DNA of 48,185 nt from Lachnospiraceae bacterium (GTDB lineage: Bacteria; Bacillota; Clostridia; Lachnospirales; Lachnospiraceae), in contig JAAWOG010000024.1 of the NCBI GenBank assembly GCA_022799355.1, positions 1 to 48,185 of the forward strand. The letters are read 5' to 3'. Below are positions 26,041 through 34,273 of the stretch, piece by piece. The position numbers and the translations under genes were made by a program. The notes under the pieces are model-generated. The model was given only the letters and a program-made list of their open reading frames with translations, was not told the DNA's origin and searched no databases. Within the stretch, counting starts at the first letter, position 1. Every line of letters starts with the position of its first letter.

Positions 26041-27438
26041 TCATTTTCCGCCAAGCTTTTCTCCCACGATCCCCATCTGTTCCTCCGTCAGTTCCCACTC
26101 CGTGTTTATTTCCACGATCACATCCCCATAGCAGACCACATACTCCTTCTCCGCTTCGTTATCCCAATACACCCGATATGCCTCATCCGCCCCCCGGAAA
26201 GCAGCATCTTCTTCGCGCAGTTCAAAATACGTGGTTTTCCCGTTATACTCCCGGGAATACGAATAGTTCTCTTTCACAGCCCCAAGGCACCAATCATACA
26301 AACAGGGGATTTTAATTTTTGTGACGGTATATCTCATCCCGGGAAGGTTCCCTGCATCCCGCCTCGGCACCTGCCATGCCTCCATGCGGGCAAGTATCGG
26401 AGATTCTTTTTCCGTCAGTTCATAAGAATAAAAATTCCGGGACTTATCATCATATTCACCCTGCCAAAGATCCCCCACCGTCAGCGGCAGTTCATCCTGA
26501 TACGCCTTATAGATCCTGCCGTTAAACTCATAGGTCCGTGCCGGTTCTCTCGGCGAAATCAGATTCCCTTTGGCTGCCATCATAAACATAACATGCAGAA
26601 GTGCGCCAAAAAACAGGACGGTGAGCCCGATAAATGTCAGCCGGTTCAGCGCCGCCCCTCCTCCCCGCCGCTTCATAAAACTCAAAACACTCCCGGCAAG
26701 AACCACATACAGGAAAACAAGCGCCAGAACAACCAAAAATACGCGCAGGATCTGACTGCTGCTCAGAAAAACCATACCCAGAATAATACAAATCCCCGCA
26801 AAATACGGTACTTTCCTCCAAAGCCTTCCGATACCCTTTGCCGCAGCAAACCTGCCCTCCGTCTCCGCCGCCTTTTTTGCCTTTTGATACCAGCAGACAT
26901 ATCTGATGATCTCTCTGAGCACATATAACGCAAGCAAAGCCGAACCGGCTGTCAGAAACAGGATCGAGTTATCCGCCAGAGTTCCAAGGGGATCTTTGTG
27001 CAGTCTGTCCAGATTGATTCCCACCTGCAGTAAAACGGATATCAGCAAAAGAACATAGGTCATAAGAAAACTTTTCTTTGCAGATTTTTGAATCTTCTCC
27101 ACCTCCATCACCACATCCGTCTCGATCGGCACCGGCTCCGGATTCTCGTTATAAAAAATCTGCATCTGCTCATTGGTTGCCGCCAGCTTCCAGCCCGCAT
27201 GTTCACAGAAATCCCAGAATATCCTCTGCCGCTCGGAGCCTTCCGCCTCAAAAACGGACTTCTCCGGGAAATACGTCACCGAAAAATGAATCTTTCCCGG
27301 CTCAATTTTGCGAAATACCCAGCCAAAGGACATCTTCTCGAGCATCCAGCCCTTTTGCGCCTGTTCTTCCAGATACCTCCGGATGCCCGCCTTGTCATAA
27401 AACGAAAACTCCGGTATACATCTTTTTTTATCTCTCAT
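26041..27438 (-). CDS. DUF2812 domain membrane protein
   Basis: A 465-residue protein. The N-terminal about 100 residues (FSFYDKAGIRRYLEEQAQKGW, then the I-H-F-S-V-T-Y-F strand) match DUF2812, a soluble module usually found next to PadR regulators. Five or so hydrophobic segments follow between residues about 125 and 290, then a soluble C-terminal domain of about 170 residues rich in Tyr, Glu and Arg. It overlaps the PadR gene by 4 nt (ATGA). PadR-DUF2812 pairs are common in Firmicutes and the membrane protein is often thought to be the regulated partner; the actual activity is not known. Confidence 0.88.
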   Translation of the reverse strand: MRDKKRCIPEFSFYDKAGIRRYLEEQAQKGWMLEKMSFGWVFRKIEPGKIHFSVTYFPEKSVFEAEGSERQRIFWDFCEHAGWKLAATNEQMQIFYNENPEPVPIETDVVMEVEKIQKSAKKSFLMTYVLLLISVLLQVGINLDRLHKDPLGTLADNSILFLTAGSALLALYVLREIIRYVCWYQKAKKAAETEGRFAAAKGIGRLWRKVPYFAGICIILGMVFLSSSQILRVFLVVLALVFLYVVLAGSVLSFMKRRGGGAALNRLTFIGLTVLFFGALLHVMFMMAAKGNLISPREPARTYEFNGRIYKAYQDELPLTVGDLWQGEYDDKSRNFYSYELTEKESPILARMEAWQVPRRDAGNLPGMRYTVTKIKIPCLYDWCLGAVKENYSYSREYNGKTTYFELREEDAAFRGADEAYRVYWDNEAEKEYVVCYGDVIVEINTEWELTEEQMGIVGEKLGGK

Positions 27439-27794
27439 TTCCGCACCTCCCCATCTGTCCCATAACCGGCGCTCTGCGAAAAACCGTCTCCGAAGATCCT
27501 GCGGTAGTCCGCCGCCTGTCTCAGAATGCGCTCGTATTCCTTCTCAAGCATCTCCTCCCCCTTCTTCGTCAGGATATAACTGCGCCTTCTGCCTTCCACC
27601 TTCGTCTCCCGGATCATGTCCATATCCAGGAACTGTTCCAACAGCGTATAGAGCGTACCGGAACCGACATTCACTCTGCCCTTTGTCATAGCCGGCACCC
27701 TGTCCAGAATATCCATCCCGCAGCACTCTTCTCTAAGGCAGAGCAATGTGTAGAACATCTGCTCCGTCAATGTCTGAAATTTCATCCGCGGCAT
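27435..27794 (-). CDS. PadR-family transcriptional regulator
   Basis: A 119-residue regulator with the PadR winged helix-turn-helix: FQTLTEQMFYTLLCL, then GSGTLYTLLEQF for the recognition helix region, the wing EGRRRSYILTKKG, and a C-terminal dimerisation helix. GGAGGAG is placed correctly for the ATG at 27794. Two palindromes containing CTCGA lie in its promoter, one exactly filling the spacer between -35 and -10, so it most likely represses itself and the DUF2812 gene. The effector is unknown; relatives such as LmrR respond to hydrophobic drugs and PadR to phenolic acids. Confidence 0.93.
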   Translation of the reverse strand: MPRMKFQTLTEQMFYTLLCLREECCGMDILDRVPAMTKGRVNVGSGTLYTLLEQFLDMDMIRETKVEGRRRSYILTKKGEEMLEKEYERILRQAADYRRIFGDGFSQSAGYGTDGEVRK

Positions 27795-27838
27795 TGCCCT
27801 GCTCCTCCCTCATCCGTAGACAACCTTTATCTCTCCAT

Positions 27839-27853
27839 TCTCGATAATCGAGA
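27839..27853. promoter_or_regulatory. Second PadR operator palindrome
   Basis: TCTCGAT-A-ATCGAGA is a perfect 15-bp palindrome immediately after the predicted transcription start of padR. Its centre is 33 bp from the centre of the spacer palindrome, about three helical turns. Confidence 0.7.
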
Positions 27854-27864
27854 TATCTATCTTT

Positions 27865-27893
27865 ATTATATTCTCGAATATCGAGAATGTCAA
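27865..27893 (-). promoter_or_regulatory. Consensus padR promoter with operator in the spacer
   Basis: TTGACA (27888-27893), a 17-bp spacer, and TATAAT (27865-27870) are perfect sigma-A elements on the minus strand. The palindrome ATTCTCGA-ATA-TCGAGAAT at 27870-27888 fills the spacer. A bound dimer would block RNA polymerase directly, fitting tight autorepression of a very strong promoter. Confidence 0.85.
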
Positions 27894-27962
27894 CCGAAAA
27901 TACGGCCGGAACTTCTCACGGGCAGCAGAAATAACTCAGCATCAGAGCAGGCCGCGCACTCC

Positions 27963-28109
27963 TCAGAACGCCCCGCAAAACTCTTCCGCCCTGCGGGGAT
28001 AGAGGGGATGATTACAGAAAAGGAAACAAATCTCTCCCGGCTCTCTGACAAGAACAGTTCTTCTTTCTGCTATCCGAAACCGATCCAAGATTCTGAAAAC
28101 ATCTGTCAT
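27963..28109 (-). CDS. Possible 48-residue ORF downstream of a strong promoter
   Basis: An ATG at 28109 opens 48 codons ending in TGA at 27963. The product is basic, with four cysteines and aromatic residues (MTDVFRILDRFRIAERRT at the start). GGAG lies about 13 nt upstream, which is rather far. I recognise no family. The end of the frame overlaps a 7-bp GC hairpin (27971-27977 with 27992-27998). It is reported because a near-consensus promoter at 28150-28178 points at it and nothing else explains that promoter. It could equally be a non-coding transcript or decayed DNA. Confidence 0.25.
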   Translation of the reverse strand: MTDVFRILDRFRIAERRTVLVREPGEICFLFCNHPLYPRRAEEFCGAF

Positions 28110-28149
28110 CTATTCTACTTTTCTCCAATCCGTTGATTCCTTTTTATTG

Positions 28150-28178
28150 ATTGTAACGACATAGCGTGACAGTGTCAA
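28150..28178 (-). promoter_or_regulatory. Near-consensus promoter with an 11-bp palindrome over the -35
   Basis: TTGACA (28173-28178), 17 bp, then TACAAT (28150-28155) on the minus strand. The palindrome TGACA-G-TGTCA at 28167-28177 overlaps the -35, a shape seen for TetR-type operators. Its target is unclear: a 48-codon ORF at 28109, or read-through into padR. Confidence 0.6.
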
Positions 28179-28204
28179 GAAAACGCAAACTCCGCATACC
28201 ATTT

Positions 28205-28268
28205 ATCAAGTAGAATGAATTTCTCTTAATTGAGAAGTTTTGACCTCTCACACCACCTGGCGGTGTAG
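28205..28268 (-). mobile_element. Probable decayed 3' end of a group II intron
   Basis: On the minus strand, CACCGCC leads directly into GGTGGTGTGAGAGG, then a 5-bp hairpin (TTCTC...GAGAA) and CTACTTGAT. I recall this order from the domain V/VI end of clostridial group II introns (GGTGGTGTGAGAGGAC, hairpin, CTCCTACTCGAT). The distal half of domain V appears deleted, which would kill splicing. No maturase gene is nearby. The recognition is from memory of intron ends and needs a covariance search. Confidence 0.45.
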
Positions 28269-28287
28269 TAATCTCTTGTTGCCTATT

Positions 28288-28306
28288 GCCTTTTGTACCC
28301 AAAGGC
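28288..28306 (-). other. Hairpin downstream of the transketolase C-terminal gene
   Basis: GCCTTT and AAAGGC form a 6-bp stem with a 7-nt loop about 35 nt after the stop at 28340. No T-run follows on the minus strand, so it may stabilise rather than terminate the message. No better terminator was seen for this operon. Apart from the features listed, I see nothing else convincing in 27,900-28,339. Confidence 0.35.
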
Positions 28307-28339
28307 ATTGATTCTCATTTTTTCTACAACCTGCTTCCA

Positions 28340-29272
28340 TTACTGCAATGCCTCTTTTACCGCTTTCGCGATCCCTTCCCCGTTCAAACCGTAATAGTCA
28401 AACACTTCCCGCGAAGTTCCCGTGATCACCGGTGCATCCGGCAGCGCAAGATTGATCACTTTTTTCGGGCATTCCTTCGCCACCACCTGACTCACCATCG
28501 AGCCAAGCCCGCCGAAGGGCGCATGCTCCTCCACAGTGACAACGGCTTTCACCTTCTCCGCCGCTCTTATGACCGCCTCTCTGTCCAGAGGTTTCACGCA
28601 GTACATATCGATCAAAGAGGCTCTTATCCCCTCCTCTTTCAGGAGATCAGCCGCTTTTAACGCCGGGCTTACCATCTCTCCGCAGGCGATGATCGCCGCG
28701 TCCTCACCCTCTCTGACCGTCACTGCTTTATCCGCCTCAAAAGGACAGTTTTCCGCCGTGTACACATCCTCCACGGCGTTTCTTCCCACACGGATATAGG
28801 CCGGTTTTTCATCTGCCAGAAGACTCTCTATGAGTTTTGCCGTCTGGAACCGGTCGCTGGGCAGATACACCCGCATATTGGGAATAGCCGACATGGCCGC
28901 AATATCCTGCGCCGAGTGATGGCTCATGCCCAGTGCGCCGTAGCTGATGCCGCCGCTGATGCCGATCAGCGTCACGTTTGTATCGGAATACGCGCAGTCC
29001 ACCTTAGCCTGTTCATAACTTCTCGTTGACAAAAAGCAGGCCGGCGATGCCGCAAACGGCTTTTTACCGCACTTTGCAAGACCTGCGGCGATGCTGACCA
29101 GATTCTGTTCCGCAATGCCCACCTCCACGAACTGTTCCGGATACTTTTCCGCAAAGGGCGCAAGGGATGCACTTCCCCTGGAATCACTGCACAATACTAC
29201 AATATCCCTATCCACTTTCGCCTTTTCCAGCAACACTTCGCAGATTGCCTGCCTGTTAGGTATCTTATTCAT
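28340..29272 (-). CDS. Transketolase C-terminal subunit (split enzyme)
   Basis: A 310-residue protein corresponding to the pyrimidine-binding and C-terminal domains of transketolase. The segments FVEVGIAEQNLVSIAAGLA (containing the Glu that activates thiamine diphosphate), GMSHHSAQDIA and a C-terminal domain with VVTVEEHAPFGG are clear. It pairs with the N-terminal subunit encoded just upstream (8-nt overlap) to make one active site. The reaction moves two-carbon units between sugar phosphates. Split transketolases occur both as the general pentose-phosphate enzyme and as dedicated enzymes for unusual sugars such as apulose 4-phosphate. Here the operon context points to a dedicated role. Confidence 0.95.
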   Translation of the reverse strand: MNKIPNRQAICEVLLEKAKVDRDIVVLCSDSRGSASLAPFAEKYPEQFVEVGIAEQNLVSIAAGLAKCGKKPFAASPACFLSTRSYEQAKVDCAYSDTNVTLIGISGGISYGALGMSHHSAQDIAAMSAIPNMRVYLPSDRFQTAKLIESLLADEKPAYIRVGRNAVEDVYTAENCPFEADKAVTVREGEDAAIIACGEMVSPALKAADLLKEEGIRASLIDMYCVKPLDREAVIRAAEKVKAVVTVEEHAPFGGLGSMVSQVVAKECPKKVINLALPDAPVITGTSREVFDYYGLNGEGIAKAVKEALQ

Positions 29273-30095
29273 GAAGCGCTTCCTCCTTTCTCTCTTCCAG
29301 ATCTCTCATGATCTGCGCATACTCCTCCGCATTTGGCACCTTGTGATGCCATCCTGCTTTGTTTTCCATGATCGGTGAGCCGCAGCCCTTGACAGTATTT
29401 GCAATGACTACCGTAGGCGCTCCCTTCACGGTTTTCGCCTCGTTGAAAGCCGCTTTCAGTTCTTTATAATCATTGCCGTTTACGCAGATCACATGCCACC
29501 CGAAGGAACCGAAACGCTCTTTCAGATCGTCATGCCCCATCACATCCTCGGTACAGCCGGAAATCTGCAGCCGGTTTCTGTCCACGACAGCGCAGAGATT
29601 GTCGAGTCTGTACTGATGCGCAGCCATCACGCCCTCCCAGACAGAACCCTCCGCCAGCTCCCCATCGCCCATGACCGTGTAAACTCTGTAGTTTCTTCCA
29701 TCCATCTTTCCCGCCAACGCCATGCCGACGCAGACCGGAAGCCCGTGCCCCAGAGAACCGGAGTTCATCTCAATGCCCGGCAGTTTATTGTTCGGATGCC
29801 CAATAAATTTGGAGCCGAATTTGGAAAATTCTTTGATGACCTGCTCGATGGGAAAAAAACCTTTTGCCGCCAGCACCGCGTACAGCGCTTCCACGGAATG
29901 CCCCTTGCTCATCACAAAACGGTCCCTCTCCGGATCATCCATATTTTCCGGAGAAATATTCATCTGCTCAAAATATAGTTCTGTCAATATATCCATGACG
30001 CTCATGTCACCGCCGATATGTCCGCCTTTCCCTTCCACGATCATATCGATGACATTTTTTCTGAGGTCGTAGGACAATGCTTTTAAATTCTGCAT
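29265..30095 (-). CDS. Transketolase N-terminal subunit (split enzyme)
   Basis: A 276-residue protein with the pyrophosphate-binding domain: a GHIGG start, MSKGHSVEALYAVL, GSLGHGLPVCVGMALA, and the thiamine diphosphate motif GDGELAEGSVWEG ending with the Asn-containing DRNRLQ. It forms the active enzyme with the C-terminal subunit encoded next. GGAGG lies about 9 nt before the ATG. It follows the nucleoside hydrolase gene by 85 nt on the same strand, the largest gap at this end of the operon. Confidence 0.95.
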   Translation of the reverse strand: MQNLKALSYDLRKNVIDMIVEGKGGHIGGDMSVMDILTELYFEQMNISPENMDDPERDRFVMSKGHSVEALYAVLAAKGFFPIEQVIKEFSKFGSKFIGHPNNKLPGIEMNSGSLGHGLPVCVGMALAGKMDGRNYRVYTVMGDGELAEGSVWEGVMAAHQYRLDNLCAVVDRNRLQISGCTEDVMGHDDLKERFGSFGWHVICVNGNDYKELKAAFNEAKTVKGAPTVVIANTVKGCGSPIMENKAGWHHKVPNAEEYAQIMRDLEERKEEALHE

Positions 30096-30180
30096 AATCG
30101 TGATCCTCCTGCTCCTTCACTTTTATCTCGTTCTCCGCGGAGACAGGCTTTCACATCCTCCTCCACAGAGCCGTACAAAA

Positions 30181-31149
30181 TCACCCAAAATAATATTTTA
30201 TCTTCTCAAAAAAATCTGCCATGATAAACCGACTGTCAATATCATCGTACACCCTGAGCGATCGGCGCGAAATACCCGAACGGTCGTAAGTACAATCCTC
30301 TCTCACCCTGCACGGCGCATCCTCCATATGAAAGTGTCCCAGCGTATGATTGAGCATCAGCCCTACCACCGGGGAGTCGCCGAGGCACCACAACTCGCCG
30401 GCAAAACTGGTGGCAGCCGCACCGCGCGACATCGTCAGATACCGACTGCCCAGTAAAGTCGATGTGTCCTCCATAAGCCTGGCATGTTCTTCCGCGACAC
30501 GCATCGTGTTTTTTACAAGGTACTTCCCCAGTTCCCCGCAGGGATACACATGGTTCATCAATTCAAAGAAACTGGCTTTCATCGTGATATAGACAGGCTT
30601 GGGAACCTGCCATAGTTCCACATTCGATCGAAAAACCGCGCTGGCTCCATGAATATCGCCGAGCAGATTGTATTCTTTGCCCCCCTGCGGATACGCGTCC
30701 CCTCCGATCCAGATCACAGTGATCTTATCCGCAATGAGCGGTTCCAGCAAAAGGGCGGAAGCGATATTGGTGATTGCCCCGGTTCCGCATACAAACAGCG
30801 GTCTCGGATCGTCTTTCATCGCCTCCTCAATGATAAACTGCGCTCCCTCACTTTCGATGGGCGTTCTTTCATCCTCCAACCCGGCGTCCGCTCCGTGCAG
30901 CACCGGCACTTCATTGGCAAGCCCCATCAGGTTCAGCACCCTTTTGATCTCCTCATAACTCTTCTGCTCCGTCCCCGCGTTTTTCACCGGGCCATAATGC
31001 TCCGCTATAAACGCCTTCACATCAAATCTCGGCGTCATCAGCATATGAGCGATACAGTATTGATCATCCGCCTCGTTGTTCGCATCCGTGTCACATATGA
31101 CACGAAGCTGTTTATCCAGCGGAAAAGGAAACGGTCTTTCTTTCAGCAT
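30181..31149 (-). CDS. Nucleoside hydrolase family protein (inosine-uridine type fold)
   Basis: A 322-residue protein beginning with an Asp cluster, CDTDANNEADDQY, the calcium-binding motif of the nucleoside hydrolase fold (usually DTDPGxDDA; this variant defines a subgroup). The fold cleaves N-glycosidic bonds of ribonucleosides, giving ribose and a base. GTGAITNIASAL and a later IGGDAYPQGG region fit the substrate site. No signal peptide, so it is cytosolic. It lies between a GH43 gene (23 nt) and a split transketolase. The substrate could be a pentose nucleoside or another pentoside, since members of this subgroup are poorly characterised. Confidence 0.88.
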   Translation of the reverse strand: MLKERPFPFPLDKQLRVICDTDANNEADDQYCIAHMLMTPRFDVKAFIAEHYGPVKNAGTEQKSYEEIKRVLNLMGLANEVPVLHGADAGLEDERTPIESEGAQFIIEEAMKDDPRPLFVCGTGAITNIASALLLEPLIADKITVIWIGGDAYPQGGKEYNLLGDIHGASAVFRSNVELWQVPKPVYITMKASFFELMNHVYPCGELGKYLVKNTMRVAEEHARLMEDTSTLLGSRYLTMSRGAAATSFAGELWCLGDSPVVGLMLNHTLGHFHMEDAPCRVREDCTYDRSGISRRSLRVYDDIDSRFIMADFFEKIKYYFG

Positions 31150-31172
31150 TCAACACACCTCTCATTTTTCAT

Positions 31173-32609
31173 TTATGTCTCAAATTCAATCTCCTTCAGA
31201 CAGACGCTGCCGCTTCCATGATAGATCAGATAGAGCGCATGTACGCCGTCCCAGGAAACCGGAGCCGTTATCGCCCGCCAACTGTCTGTGCAGTCTTTAC
31301 TGCCATTGATCTTTGCCGCCGCCAGACATTCCCCGTTCTCGGGATCATCGGAGCGCAGTTCAAAAATACCATCGCCGCCCCCGCGCAGCAAAAGTCTGAT
31401 ATTTCTCACATGATCCGCCTCAAAATATTTAAATCCGATCGTCGTGCCGTCCGTGATATTCCGTATGTACTGCTCCCGCTCAGACTCATCCGCCTCGGAG
31501 ATATCTTCCCAGATGCACGGAAACACAGCGGGATCCGCCTCACGGTACGCGAGCATCTTCATGCCGTCCCGGTAAGTCAGATGGCAGGCATAGGCGGCAG
31601 GCCATACTCCGACAGCCGGCAGCGCTCCTCCCGTCAGCCCGCTGCTGGTGACCTCAACCTGCGGGATACTTCCATCCGGCAGGATCCGGATCGGTTCCGC
31701 ACACCCCTGTCTCGAAAACTGCGTACACTGTGTATGCCGCTGATAAAAAATATAATACTGTCCGTTCACACAGACGATACCGCCGTGATCATTGCCCGGA
31801 AGGCAGACGGGAGCTTTGCGGCCATTTAATCCGATATCAGCGTTTGACACGATAACGCCGCCATAGACAAATCCTTCTGTCGGCCTCTCACTGACAGCAT
31901 AACACAATTCATGGCATACTTCACTGGAATAGACCAGATAATATCCGCCGTTTATTTTGCGCATGGAAGGCGCTTCATAATATCCATGTCCCTCAAAGCC
32001 GGTTCCGGCCGTATTGATATCCCTCGGCAGGCAGACGACGGGTTCCTTTGCCACCGTCAGCATATCCTGTTCCAACTCCAGCACCATACAGCCGAGACTT
32101 ACACTCCCCCCCAGTTTCACGGCAATCGCTTCCGACGTATAGCCGTAGTAAAGATAGACACATCCGTCATCGTCCACAAGGACAGACGGATCATAGGGCA
32201 TATGTTCCCGAAAAACAGTACCATCCGCATAATGCACATGCCCGTAAAACGTAAAGGGACCGGCCGGGCTGTCGCTGACAGCCACGCCAAATTCAAGCAT
32301 TTTTCTGATACAGTAAAACAGATAATATCTTTTATCCGTTCCCTGTACCACATCGGGCGCAAACAGCTCCCATCTTCCGTCACTGTTATGCGGATCCTGA
32401 TCCTTCCGGTAGGAAACTCCCTCATAGCGCCAATCACTCAGATCATCCAACGGGGCCGACCATACCACGTAATCCTCCAGGCAGAACCAATCACCGCCGG
32501 ACGAATCATGGGAGCCATATATGTAAAGCCGATCCTCGAAAATACGGGGTTCTCCATCCGGAACATACTCATATAAAGGTAAATAGGGATTAGGGGAAAT
32601 TCCTTTCAT
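31173..32609 (-). CDS. Glycoside hydrolase family 43-like enzyme
   Basis: A 478-residue protein opening with NPYLPLYEYVPDGEPRIFEDRLYIYGSHD, the start typical of a GH43 five-bladed propeller subfamily. Blade repeats with YLYYG, YYLVYSS and QYYIFYQRH are seen to about residue 320. The C-terminal about 130 residues (IGFKYFEADHVRNIRLLL and a final VCLKEIEFE) look like a CBM6-type beta-sandwich. GH43 enzymes mostly cleave arabinosides or xylosides. There is no signal peptide, so it should act on imported short glycosides. GGAG precedes the ATG. It follows the transporter ATPase by 18 nt in one operon. Confidence 0.87.
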   Translation of the reverse strand: MKGISPNPYLPLYEYVPDGEPRIFEDRLYIYGSHDSSGGDWFCLEDYVVWSAPLDDLSDWRYEGVSYRKDQDPHNSDGRWELFAPDVVQGTDKRYYLFYCIRKMLEFGVAVSDSPAGPFTFYGHVHYADGTVFREHMPYDPSVLVDDDGCVYLYYGYTSEAIAVKLGGSVSLGCMVLELEQDMLTVAKEPVVCLPRDINTAGTGFEGHGYYEAPSMRKINGGYYLVYSSEVCHELCYAVSERPTEGFVYGGVIVSNADIGLNGRKAPVCLPGNDHGGIVCVNGQYYIFYQRHTQCTQFSRQGCAEPIRILPDGSIPQVEVTSSGLTGGALPAVGVWPAAYACHLTYRDGMKMLAYREADPAVFPCIWEDISEADESEREQYIRNITDGTTIGFKYFEADHVRNIRLLLRGGGDGIFELRSDDPENGECLAAAKINGSKDCTDSWRAITAPVSWDGVHALYLIYHGSGSVCLKEIEFET

Positions 32610-32627
32610 TATCTTCTCCTTTTCTAC

Positions 32628-34145
32628 TCATTCTCCTGCGATAGCCAGACGCATGACATTCGCCTGATTGATCTCGGATGCGCTCAGTTCTCCCGTCATA
32701 TTGCCGTTGCTCATCACAAGCACGCGGTCGCTGACAGACACAAGTTCCGGCATATCGGAGGAGATCATAACAATGGACATCCCGTCGTTGGCAAGATCAT
32801 CCAGTATCTTATAAAAGTCCGCCTTTGTCCCGACGTCGATACCCTTTGTCGGCTCATCGATAAAGAGGATATCCGGATTTTTCATCAGCCATTTTCCGAG
32901 GATGACCTTCTGCTGGTTTCCGCCGGACAGGTTGACTACCATGGAGTTTACGGAGGGCGCTTTCACCCGCATATCCGTAAACTGCTTCATCACCTGTTCC
33001 TTCTCCGTCTTTTTGTCGATAAACAGCTTTTTAGGCAGATATGGGAGAGACGGAAGGCTCGTATTGTGCAGGATCGACATCGTGTCCACGAAACCCGTCA
33101 GCTTCCGCTCCTCCGTCACAAACCCTATTCCATTCGCAATCGCATCCTTGGGCGATGTAATGTTCACTTCTTTTCCTTCGATCAGTATCGTCTTTGAAAC
33201 CCCCTCTGTCAGCTTTCCGAAAATGCCCTCAAGAATCTCGCTCCTTCCGGCTCCGACAAGGCCGCCTATGCCGAGAATCTCACCCTTTCGCAATTTAAAG
33301 CTCACATGGTTCACAATATTCCGATCCCGGATCGTGGGATGGGGCACCACAAGATCCTTTACCTCCATCACTACCTCGCCGGGCTCCCTCGGCGTCTTCA
33401 CATACATATTTTCGATCTTTCGTCCGATCATCGCCTGAATCAGTTCGTCCCGGTTATCCCAGTCTTTCGTCTCCCTCGTCTCGATCACATTACCGTCCCT
33501 GATTACAGTGATCCGATCACATATGCGATAGATTTCCTCCATCTTATGGGAAATATAAATACAGGAGACACCTTTTTTCTTCAGATCCACAAGAAAATTC
33601 ATCAGCACATCCACTTCTCTATCTGTGAGCGCTGTCGTCGGCTCATCGAGTACCAGTATCTTCGGATCCGTGGAAATGCCGCGAAGGATCGCCAGCATCT
33701 GAAGCTGCCCGCTGTTCAGTTTGCGCACAATGGTCTTCGGTCCCGCCTCGATGCCTACCATATCCAGAAGTTTCTGCGTGTCTTCGTACATCTTTTTATA
33801 ATCCACAAACATATTTCCGGGCTGGTTTCCGACATAGATATTTTCCGCGATGGAAGAATCCAGGAAAGCGCTCACCTCCTGATAGATCATGGCAATTCCC
33901 GTGTTCCGCCCGTCAGCCACGGAGTTAAACACCTGCTTTTTGCCCTCCAGCCATACTTCACCTTCATATTCCTTACTCGTATATGTTCCGCTCAGCACCT
34001 TCATCAATGTGGATTTCCCGGCGCCGTTCTCGCCCACGATCCCGAGGATCTCCCCTTTTCTGAGATCGATCGATACGTCGTTCAATGCGATGACACCCGG
34101 AAATTTTTTTGTGACATGGCGCATTTCAAGAATAACATCGTTCAT
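32628..34145 (-). CDS. Sugar ABC transporter ATP-binding protein (RbsA/XylG/MglA type)
   Basis: A 505-residue protein from the ATG at 34145 (GGGAG about 11 nt upstream; an ATG at 34163 lies next to a stem-loop). It has two ATPase modules in one chain: the first with GENGAGKSTLMKVLSG, LNSGQLQM and LVLDEPTTAL; the second with a degenerate P-loop (GGLVGAGRSEI), signature LSGGNQQK and LFIDEPTKGIDVG. This duplicated form is specific to monosaccharide importers of the CUT2 class, with a degenerate second site as usual. It energises the permease encoded upstream. Gene order here is binding protein-permease-ATPase. Confidence 0.95.
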   Translation of the reverse strand: MNDVILEMRHVTKKFPGVIALNDVSIDLRKGEILGIVGENGAGKSTLMKVLSGTYTSKEYEGEVWLEGKKQVFNSVADGRNTGIAMIYQEVSAFLDSSIAENIYVGNQPGNMFVDYKKMYEDTQKLLDMVGIEAGPKTIVRKLNSGQLQMLAILRGISTDPKILVLDEPTTALTDREVDVLMNFLVDLKKKGVSCIYISHKMEEIYRICDRITVIRDGNVIETRETKDWDNRDELIQAMIGRKIENMYVKTPREPGEVVMEVKDLVVPHPTIRDRNIVNHVSFKLRKGEILGIGGLVGAGRSEILEGIFGKLTEGVSKTILIEGKEVNITSPKDAIANGIGFVTEERKLTGFVDTMSILHNTSLPSLPYLPKKLFIDKKTEKEQVMKQFTDMRVKAPSVNSMVVNLSGGNQQKVILGKWLMKNPDILFIDEPTKGIDVGTKADFYKILDDLANDGMSIVMISSDMPELVSVSDRVLVMSNGNMTGELSASEINQANVMRLAIAGE

Positions 34146-34165
34146 TTTCACTCTAACTCCCATCT

Positions 34166-34181
34166 GCCCGCTTTAGCGGGC
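34166..34181 (-). other. Strong stem-loop just before the transporter ATPase start
   Basis: GCCCGCT and AGCGGGC form a perfect 7-bp stem with a 2-nt loop, about 20 nt before the ATPase start. With no T-run it is more likely an mRNA-processing or translation-setting element than a terminator. Confidence 0.5.
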
Positions 34182-34195
34182 GCACAAATCAGGAT

Positions 34196-34217
34196 GTGTG
34201 AAATTTTAATTTCACAC
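34196..34217 (-). other. 9-bp stem-loop between permease and ATPase genes
   Basis: GTGTGAAAT (34196-34204) and ATTTCACAC (34209-34217) flank a 4-nt loop. It lies 14 nt from the 34166-34181 hairpin, so this short gap carries two stable stems. Confidence 0.6.
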
Positions 34218-34273
34218 TAACCTCTCATTCCGCCGCATCCGCGGCTCTCAAATCAACCGTATCTTCCTGTCTC

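Noticed and set aside
27078-28136. 352-codon plus-strand open frame covering the PadR region
   Set aside because: It runs antisense through padR, its promoter and part of the DUF2812 gene; composition is that of a shadow frame.
34163-34163. ATG at 34163 as the start of the transporter ATPase
   Set aside because: It abuts a strong stem-loop and leaves no room for a ribosome site; the conserved start MNDVILEMRHVTK follows from 34145.
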